NCBI GenBank assembly: GCA_012934845.2
Contig: WNNJ02002376.1
Location: 1 to 64,000 of the forward strand
Direction: 5' to 3'
Length of the DNA stretch: 64,000 nt
Origin: Pomphorhynchus laevis
Lineage: Eukaryota; Acanthocephala; Palaeacanthocephala; Echinorhynchida; Pomphorhynchidae
Shown piece by piece: positions 56,612-64,000 of this stretch (position 1 is its first letter; each line of letters begins with the position of its first letter). The position numbers and the translations under genes were made by a program. Under the pieces are notes generated by a model. That model was given only the letters and a program-made list of their open reading frames with translations, did not search any database and was not told the origin of the DNA.

Positions 56612-57900
56612 TCAGATCAACTAACTGACTTTTTCGTATTTTATGTTATTTATAAATAAAAAATAATGCTAAATATAATTTAAATAATCGAAAAAAATAT
56701 AAATAATTAATTAAACATATAACTTAAATACTTATAACTCGAGAGAATTACGCCAATGTAGATTAATATATAGACGTTGTAAACACGAAAGAATCTGAAA
56801 ACATTTGTACACAATTAAAAGCTTCTAAAATGTGATTTGTATATGACTTTTATAAGATATCAATTATACACAATCGTTTTAATGCTGTGATATATAGTCG
56901 AAATTAAATTTCATAAATGCATTCAATTCAGTTGTTCAGTTTCGAAAATCAGTGTATTTTTTGCAAGCAGTATACATCGCTTTTATTTAATCTTTAAAAA
57001 GTTTAAATTAAAGTAAAAGTCTTTTTATAAATCGACTAATAAATAACAGACGATGTATGAGAAAAAGGATTAGAGGTCATAATGAGGAGCTGCTATGTTA
57101 GCAGGTTTCGACGCCTATTCCTCGATCCAGCATAGCAGCAGAGCGAAATAAATGATCATGGTATTCTTCATCGGATGAATGATAAATAATAATAAATTTA
57201 AATTAACATTTGCCAATTATTTGACTGAAATTCTTCCATATTTAATTCAAATAAATTTTTATATTTGATTATATAAAAGAGTGGAGATAACATTCATACC
57301 TTCCCAATTTTAAATCATAATTTAAGAATTTACTAAGCAATGCAATTCATAAATTTAATATTTACAAATGATAAATAATACAAAATAAAATTCAAATAAT
57401 AAAAAAATAAAAAGATAATAATTAAAAATTGTTATATAAGATTTTATTTTAAATTAAATTTAATATAAGAATCAATTTTATGAATTGAATTTATTTAATT
57501 TATATTTTAATTTATATTTTCAATTATATATTATAATCATTCATTGTAATACGGATTAGAGGTCATCAGGAAGAACTGCTTTACTATTAGTTTTTTAAAT
57601 ATTGACGTTAATAATACTAAATAAAATTTAAATAATAAAAAATAAAAAGATAATAATTAAAAATTGTTATATAAGATTTTATTTCAAATTAAATTTAATA
57701 TAAAAATCAATTTTATGAATCGACTAATGAATAAAATACGATGTATAAATATAGAGATCATCAGGAAAAAAAATGAAATTTAAAATAAACGTCATTTTTA
57801 TGAATTGACTAATAAATAACAGACGTTGTATCAGAATAATAATTAGAGATCATCAGGAGGAACTGCTATGTTATCAGGTTTTAGCCACTATTCCTCGACA
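56612..57900 (-). mobile_element. Tandem series of divergent Naiad-type 3' tails
   Basis: A terminal-like motif (GATCAACTAACTGACT) starts the first tail at about 56617. Further 3' UTR segments without the terminus follow at 56990-57180, 57355-57590 and 57610-57895. The second retains CTGCTATG (57090-57097) and CATAGCAG (57131-57138), one helix of the pseudoknot; its partner helix has decayed. The fourth ends in the GGAGGAACTGCTATGTTATC word. Confidence 0.65.
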
Positions 57901-58722
57901 CAACGTAAATATAAATAATTAAATAATTAAAAATTATTAATTATTAATAATAAATAATTAAATTATTTAAATTATTTATAAAATAATAAATGATTTTTAA
58001 TAATTTATTATTAAAAATAATAATTGAAATAAATAATTAAATAATAAATTATTGTTATAATTGTTCTAATAATTACAAATAATCACAAACTATTATATGA
58101 TTTTATTATACTAGTGATTATTTGTAGATTATTTCTGAACGTGACGAAAGTGTTTTGTTGAAAATTCAATAAAATCAATTTTTATATTTTGGGGCAAAGT
58201 GGCTGTCGCTTTGTAGTATTGAATATTTCCACTCGTGAGTTCGTTATCATGTTTCGAAATAGTGAGAAACTCTTTTGCAGACTCATCAAGAAGAAATAAA
58301 TTTTAATTATAAAAGTTTAAATTAACTTAAATTTTATTAATTTTGATAGTTTATAAATGATTATTAATCGACTTTTTTCAAATTGATTAGTTAAACTAAA
58401 TTATTTTACTGGACAATTATTTATTTTAAAGATAATTATTTAAAAGAATTGATTAGTAAGTTCAAATTACTCTTCTGACTTATCCACGAATGAACCTTTT
58501 AGCGCAGATACATATTAATTTTGGCAAATCCGTCATAACGCACGCGAGAGAAGCCATTATGTGTTAATGTAACTTTATAACTTTATGACGAGGATTTGTG
58601 ATGTTTCTATTAAGCATTAGTTGAAAAGTATCATAAAATTGCTTTATTAAATATTAAATAAAATTATATTATAAATATAAATATTGTTTACTATTGAATA
58701 TTATTTTCTATTGCTATAATAG
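57901..58722. other. AT-rich spacer before a candidate exon
   Basis: TAAATAATTAAAT-type simple sequence to about 58060, then unique AT-rich DNA. No gene motif. Ends in the acceptor TTTCTATTGCTATAATAG. Confidence 0.4.
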
Positions 58723-58874
58723 GACATTGCGTAAGACTAAGGCTCGTAATAATCTAAAACGAGCCATTTTGTATGGATCATCAATACTTTCGATCATTTG
58801 TATTTTAATAATATTAATCAGATCTGAATGGATGGGTGTATGGAAGATAAACCGGAAAATCTATAAATATCCAT
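58723..58874 (+). CDS. Candidate exon encoding a membrane segment
   Basis: 152 bases between the acceptor TATTGCTATAATAG and the donor CAT/GTAAGT (58875). The frame, starting with the last base of a codon, reads TLRKTKARNNLKRAILYG, then SSILSIICILIILI, then RSEWMGVWKINRKIYKYP. The hydrophobic run of about 18 residues after a cluster of lysines and arginines is a single transmembrane helix with a cytosolic positive side. Phase matches the exon at 55464. The next exon would lie to the right and was not found. Confidence 0.5.
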
Positions 58875-59149
58875 GTAAGTACAAGTTATTGGAGATATCT
58901 TTAATAACTTTATTAGATTATTAAACGTAAAATAAATAAATTTTATTTTTAACATTGCGTTTGTGCCATGTATAAGGCACCAACATGAGCAAATATATTT
59001 GTTCATAATTTAAACAGAGTACACACTAAATCAGTTATTAATAAAACCCTTACTTACTTACTTACTAAATCAATAATCTCTTTCCATTATGAATTATATA
59101 GTTTCAAAGGAAGAAAGAATAACATATTTTATTTATTTGCTTCCTTTTT

Positions 59150-59940
59150 TGAACATGTATATGTTGGTCAAACCAGTCAAGGTCTGCTAAACGTATTAGG
59201 GTGTGTATCAAAAAGTTGGTACAGGACCTGATATCGTTTCGTGGACCTCAAATGTTTCAACTAAATGGCTAGTTTCCACTGCTACATCACATTACTTACG
59301 TTGCCGGCTTATCTATTCTAACTAAGCTAACTTATCTTTTAAGTTAGCTTAGTTAGAATATAATTTAACTAACTAACTTATCCATTCTAACTATAACTTA
59401 ATTTGTGAAAGAGAAAATGCTATCACACATAATTTACTAAAAAGTGGTTTTCCGCTTTGGACTATTAAGGAAGCTAAATTTAAATCTTTAGCGCAAAAAA
59501 AAATAAAGTTTTTGGTCCTGAAAAAGAATACATCATATAGGAATACCTTTTATTAGTAACAAGTGGAATTCAGTATTTTCAAAGTTTATTAACAATAACA
59601 TAAAAAATAATCGTATTAACCAAGTGCACATTTTAACAAAAAATTAACTAAACTTCACAACATTTTTAAGCGTAAACCAGATTTTAACAAAGATGCCATT
59701 GTTTATAAAATACCTTGTAAAGAATGCGAACAGGTATATGTTGGTCAAACGGGTCAAGGTTTGCTTAAGCGTATTAAACAACATAATTATAATGTACGTA
59801 AAGGGATCAATTCTAGTGCTGTTGCTCAGCATTTTGTGAGTTTGAATCATTTCGTTGATTTCGAAAATGCATCTATTTTATCATTTGAAAGTAACTTGTT
59901 ATCTCGCATTATTCAAGAGGCGTATTTTATTTAAAAAAAG
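59150..59940 (+). pseudogene. Canonical PLE endonuclease, tandem copy 1
   Basis: A small 5' piece (59155-59202; YVGQTSQGLLN-like words) is followed by the main copy. CEREN...HNLLKSGFPLWTIKEAKF, then ISNKWNSVFSKFINN, KPDFNKDAIVYKIPCKECEQ, VYVGQTGQGLLKRIKQHNYN and AVAQHFVSLNHF run to SRIIQEAYFI, with shifts. The YKI...YVG core and the KRIKQH helix are intact. This is the C-terminal nuclease of a canonical PLE; no RT is attached. A 68-bp hairpin insertion (59323-59390) interrupts its 5' part. Confidence 0.8.
59316..59390. repeat. Hairpin insertion in PLE copy 1
   Basis: TTCTAACTAAGCTAACTT (59316-59333) pairs with AAGTTAGCTTAGTTAGAA (59341-59358) around ATCTTTT. The sister copy at 60302-60325 runs straight through (TTCTAACTATCACTTAATTTG), so about 68 bp were added. 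The added piece ends with a repeat of the flank (CTTATCCATTCTAAC). Confidence 0.8.
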
Positions 59941-60119
59941 AACCAAATTTAATGCTTAAAAATAAATCCGATTACAACCTTAAATTAAATCATAATTAAT
60001 TATTCCAATATTACATTATTTTAATTTTTTCAATTCGTATGTTTTTTCTAATTGAATTATTATTTTGTTTTGGTTTAGATTAAATTATAATTTATTAATC
60101 TACTTTTACATTATTTTTA

Positions 60120-60780
60120 TCTTATTATTTTTATATTTATTTTATCATTTGAAAGTAACTTATTATCTCGCATTATTCAAGACGCGTATTTTATTAAAAA
60201 GAACCTAATTTAATGCTTAATAATAAATCCGATTACAACTTTAAATTATTCCAACTAATTGGCTGATTTCCGCTGCCATGTCACATTACCTACGTTGCAG
60301 GCTTATCTGTTCTAACTATCACTTAATTTGTGAAAGAGAAAAGGCTATCACACATAATTTACTAAAAAGTGGTTTTCCGCTTTGGGCTATTAAGAAAGCT
60401 AAATTTAAATCTTTAGCACATAAAAATAAAGTTTTTAATCCCAAAAAAAGAATACATCATTTAGGAATATTTTTTGTTAGTAACAAGTGGAATTCAGTTT
60501 TTTTAAGTTTATTAATAGTAGCATCAAAAATAGTTGTATTAACAAAGTGCACATTTTTAACAGAAAATTACCTAAACTTTACAACATTTTTAAGCGTAAA
60601 CCAGATTTTAACAAAGATGCCATTGTTTATAAGATACCTTGTAAAGAATGTGAACAGGTATATGGTACTTGTTATCTCGCATTATTCAAGAAGCGTATTT
60701 TATTAAAGAGGTACATAATTTAATGCATAATAATTAATTTGATTTGAACCTTAAATTAAATTAGAATTAATTATTCCAAT
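60120..60780 (+). pseudogene. Canonical PLE endonuclease, tandem copy 2
   Basis: A 3' stub (60130-60240, SFESNLLSRIIQDAYFI-like) is followed by a fuller copy from 60277: SHYLRCRLICSNYHLICERE, KAITHNLLKSGFPLWAIKK, HLGIFFVSNKWNSVF, and after a frameshift near 60490 KPDFNKDAIVYKIPCKECEQ. The next 150 bp or so, which hold the YVGQTG core and helix in copy 1, are deleted, and the frame rejoins at CYLALFKKRI. The nuclease is therefore dead. The repeated stub-plus-copy layout is that of a PLE tandem array. Confidence 0.8.
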
Positions 60781-61089
60781 ATTACACTATTTTAATTTTT
60801 TAATTCGTTTGTTTCCTCATTGTTCCAAGATATTTTGGTTTAGATTAAATAATAATTAATTACTCTAATTTTTCATAATTTTAATTATTCAATTCGTATA
60901 TTTTTATCCCTTGTTTTATGATTTTGTTTTTTCTTTCTGATTTGCTTCTTTTAAAATGTGTGTTGTTTAATTTTTGTTGGTATTTTCTTTTTCTTTTTAT
61001 ACAAAAACTTAATGCATAAATATGGTAACGATGGAACAAAATGTTATAAAATGTCAATTATCTTTCTATGTCGTCTTTTTATAATGACG
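60781..61089. other. PLE 3' flank, AT-rich
   Basis: TTTAATTTTTTAATTCG-type blocks also follow copy 1 (60000-60120), so this is the 3' UTR of the PLE. No gene. Confidence 0.45.
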
Positions 61090-62900
61090 GGCAAATGGGA
61101 TCAGATCTCTCTCCAGCCAAAACGATTGTGCCGCCTTCCTTCTAAACCATTCAGGGTCTCTCATACACCAGAGGGTCAAGCCGAAGCGTACTATGGTAAG
61201 TAATTTCGAGACGAGGAGCTTAAGTAATCTAGATATTTGCTCTGGCGGACGTCTTCTAGAAAAGAAAACTAATCCCGGAATATCCCAGGTACCCTAGAGG
61301 CGCACCTGAACTTTCTCACTTAATGACAGATGTTAGGCTCGTTTCAGGGATCATCTAGCTCCCTTTACTACACTTTTGATCTTAATCAAGTTTGGTACGG
61401 TCGACCATTTATCCGGAACAGTACAATCCAGGTATTTTACTCGATGAGTAAAGGTAAGGATTGGTAGATTGTTCAATATGGAAAAGAGGGCTGAGATTGC
61501 CAATCTCTTTAGTTTTTTCTTTGTTGTGAAGGAGCCTTTAAAAACAACCACCTGCGATTAAGATGAGTTGAGAATACGATTGCACTTGGTTAACTGGTCT
61601 TTTAATCTTAAAAAGAAACGGCTGATGTCCGAGACTATAACTATGCACCTACGTCCAGAGGATAGGACTGTGGTATCATCAGTGTATACCACTAGATGTT
61701 GATTTCGTTTAAATGACTTAAAGAGTACGATAGAAGCAGCAAGATAGAAGATGGGAAAAACGGGGACTCTTGAGGTCAACCTGTAATAGGTAAAACTGAC
61801 GAGCATCAGGGTCGTCTTCATAAAATAACCGTTTGGTATTCAGCAGTATATCCACCATGTGAACAATTCTCACAGGCAACCCGAGGGACATAAGATAAGA
61901 GATAACAAATGGAACGGAAATACGGTCAAATGCAGCGAAAAAATCAAAGAGAACAACCACAACGAGCGGATGACTATTGTCCTGACAGAACCGGTGTATC
62001 TCACCTACTCCCGAATAGACTGAGCGACCTTTAACAAACCTATTGAAACTTGATTGGATTCAGTTACGCCTACTTAGATGCTCGGGATTCTACGCGTAAG
62101 CGCTTTTTCGTAGATGAATCTGAGGGAGTTTTGTATCGAAATAGGGCGCAGATCGTTAGGGTATGAGACAGCGTGTTTCTTTTCTAAAAATATTCTGTGG
62201 CTAATATTAATAGCGGTCACATTTGATGGTTAGGCCAACAACATAGTGATGGCTACTTCTCTTCTCTAATCAACTGTCAAAAGCTGACAGACACGAGAAG
62301 AGTATCGGGGCATGGGATCTGGAGGTTCCCGAAAAAAGACCAAAGGCGTTCATAATATCAGTAAACGATAAATCCATGCTCCTGAGGTCACCCGAAGTCT
62401 ATAATTGTGTAAGGTTAGTAACTCCTCCAAAACTTTATCAAGGCCTATGTTGCCAATCCAACCAGATTCTCTCTCTTTCCAGCAGACAAACTTATCCTTC
62501 TTGAATATCTTCCAAAAGTAAGAATGAGATGGATTAAGACGAGCAATGCTCGCCCTATTTCTACTCAGCTATAACCTAAATCTAGAGCTCCAGTATTCTT
62601 TCGAGAGGTCCTGCCGGAGGTAAACAGATAGATTAGAAAGGTATAGCAGTTGGGTGGTCTCTCTTTAGGTAGTCGAAATTATCGCCGTAGCTTTCGAAAA
62701 AAGATATGAATTAAATCGGTTCAGACTCGTAATTCCTACGACTGGGAAGTGTAGGATCGCGGCCTGAAAGAAGGCTACTTTGATTAAATCAAAGTACAAC
62801 CTCCTTCTAAGCAGCGTGTCTTTCTCTAACCTCTATCGAAGTAAGTCATGCGAGGTGGACAGTTGTTAGCGCGACTGCTCAATACAGGTAGGGTTTAGCA
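61090..62900 (-). pseudogene. AP-endonuclease-type LINE, RT region (minus)
   Basis: Minus-strand blocks from 5' to 3': YGDNFDYLKRDHPTAI (62680), RASIARLNPSHSYFWKIFKK (62550), FTDIMNAFGLFSGTSRSH (62350), VKGRSVYSGVGEIHRFCQ (62010), VVLFDFFAAFDRISVPFVIS (61960-61900; motif A), LTSRVPVFPIFYLAASIVL (61790; motif B remnant), HLVVYTDDTTVLSSGRR (61680; motif C), then HRVKYLDCTV and SLSEKVQVRL. The order is that of jockey/R1/Tx1-like LINEs; I cannot place the clade. Frame breaks and stops are frequent, motif B has lost its glycines, and GC content is higher than in the PLE regions. Confidence 0.78.
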
Positions 62901-62984
62901 GCCACCTCTCGTGTAGCAGTAGTATGTCGAAGAGTGAATTTGTTTTTGTGCAATGAAAGGTAGGAGATAGTGGTTTATGTATAA

Positions 62985-63056
62985 AATATACGTTCTTGGA
63001 TTAGCTAAAATATACGTTCCTGGATTAGCTAAAATATACGTTCCTGGATTTGCTAA
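62985..63056. repeat. Three tandem copies of a 24-bp unit
   Basis: AAAATATACGTTCCTGGATTAGCT-type units, 24 bp long, repeat three times with three single-base differences. They lie between the two LINE fragments. Confidence 0.9.
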
Positions 63057-63259
63057 GTGCTGCATTAATCCAGCGACCAGTTCTGTCATTAAAGTTACAG
63101 GTAACATGCCATAGCCGCTACCCAATATACCGTCTAGGAGATCACGGTTATTGCGAATCTCTCGCTTCCGAATATATATTGGCTATACTGATGCGTTTAC
63201 CGTTCATCCAGAGTGATATAATTAAACAAAGCATGGCTGGATAAGTATAGTTTAATAAG
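63057..63259. other. Short unassigned spacer
   Basis: GC-richer than the genome average here; no convincing motif in either direction. Confidence 0.35.
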
Positions 63260-64000
63260 GGAGATGATCTGGAGGTTCCCGAAAAAGGACCACAGGCGTT
63301 CAGGAATCTGGTTTACGCTTTATGTTTGTGCAAAACTAATAGGTTTGGGGATGTCCTTCATAATAAATCTGACGTTTGACAATTTGTACTAATTTTCCAA
63401 ATCTTCAAAGCTCTATCCGGGAGTTTAATATATTCGTTATCTTAACTGCAGCCTGGATGGACTTGTACATGATCGAGACAATAGTCTCCAAGTTCTTTGC
63501 AGCAAACTTGAGGTACTCCTGTGATATGCCGGCGTTAATGAAGCTGATCCGGTATTAATAACCTACACTTCGTGCTGAGCTTATAAGTATTCTGTTTAAG
63601 GTGAAACATTTGAGGAACCCTCGCAAACAAATGTTAAACATATGATTGTTCGAGATTGGTACCTTAGGAGTCACGATCACTAAGTTTGCTATCTTTGGTA
63701 TCGGTACTAGCTCCTCTGATTTTGAGAAGAAGAGGAGTAAGATGGAGTTATATACGGAGTAAAGTAGGAGTGTTTGAGCTTTGGAATAAACTGAGTAATG
63801 TTCTGGGTAGACCGGATAGATCTAGTTTCCTATAGGACTATAACATCTGCATCTCGACCAGATAAAAGGCTAAGAGCAGAAGCACCTCCCGAATTCTACT
63901 GAATGATGTTCAGTAAAAACGGATCGGAATTACTTACCATGCAAAGATTGTTACTAGAAGGGACAGCAGTCCTACTAGTTAGGTCCAGCGTGAGGAAGGT
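63260..64000 (-). pseudogene. Second fragment of the AP-endonuclease-type LINE, cut by the window edge
   Basis: Shares TCTGGAGGTTCCCGAAAAA with 62316 (same orientation), so it is another copy of the same family. On the minus strand, 63930-63790 reads ALSLLSGRDADVIVL, a stop, ETRSIRSTQNITQFIPKLK; the D-V-I-V-L-x-E-T-R block is the E-containing motif of an APE-type endonuclease. Further on, 63540-63400 reads YLKFAAKNLETIVSIMYKSI and AAVKITNIL, a linker before the RT. The 5' end lies beyond position 64000. Confidence 0.55.

Overview
This window looks like AT-rich nuclear DNA from an invertebrate animal. It carries animal-type retroelements (Penelope-like elements, RTE, and non-LTR elements with either a restriction-like or an AP endonuclease). 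It also holds a few short exons with GT..AG splice borders. There is no sign of operons, ribosome binding sites or prokaryotic gene density. I could not name the species.

Most recognisable sequence is retroelement debris, and Penelope-like elements (PLEs) dominate. (1) 1-8300: canonical PLE pieces with a C-terminal GIY-YIG endonuclease, in inverted and shuffled pieces, with pseudo-LTR-type repeats and a near-canonical hammerhead ribozyme relic at 7541-7594. (2) 8440-12467: the best element, a PLE with the permuted domain order described for the Naiad clade: GIY-YIG first, RT last, one frame of about 2.7 kb with only two nonsense codons, a structured GC-richer 5' leader, and a 3' UTR that can fold into a pseudoknot. 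A 5'-truncated tandem copy lies directly upstream. (3) 13590-19280: another PLE relic, then a second Naiad-type copy split by a 3.2 kb restriction-like-endonuclease (REL) non-LTR element in the minus direction. (4) 19280-31650: mostly gene-poor, AT-rich DNA with many near-perfect hairpins, foldback units carrying hammerhead-like motifs, a 5'-truncated LINE (27340-28130), a minisatellite and a scrambled minus-strand Naiad copy. (5) 31954-34985: an RTE element with endonuclease and RT but several frame breaks. (6) 37166-42421: a probable two-exon host gene. (7) 42700-50400: dispersed Naiad tails, a minus-strand RTE remnant and two decayed REL-type LINE remnants. (8) 52255-54170: another scrambled Naiad copy ending tail-to-tail with an inverted tail. 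(9) 55464-58874: two candidate host exons whose splice phases fit. (10) 59150-60780: two canonical PLE endonuclease copies in tandem. (11) 61090-64000: two minus-strand fragments of an AP-endonuclease LINE, running off the right edge.

The elements do not form a shared pathway. The recurring theme is PLE biology: tandem or inverted partial copies, 5' truncation, microsatellite targets, self-cleaving-ribozyme-like motifs and conserved 3' ends. The most novel-looking signals are the folded 5' leader and 3' pseudoknot of the Naiad-type family, its highly conserved terminal motif, and a hairpin insertion that can be compared with an uninserted sister copy. Coordinates of decayed pieces are approximate, because reading frames change often.
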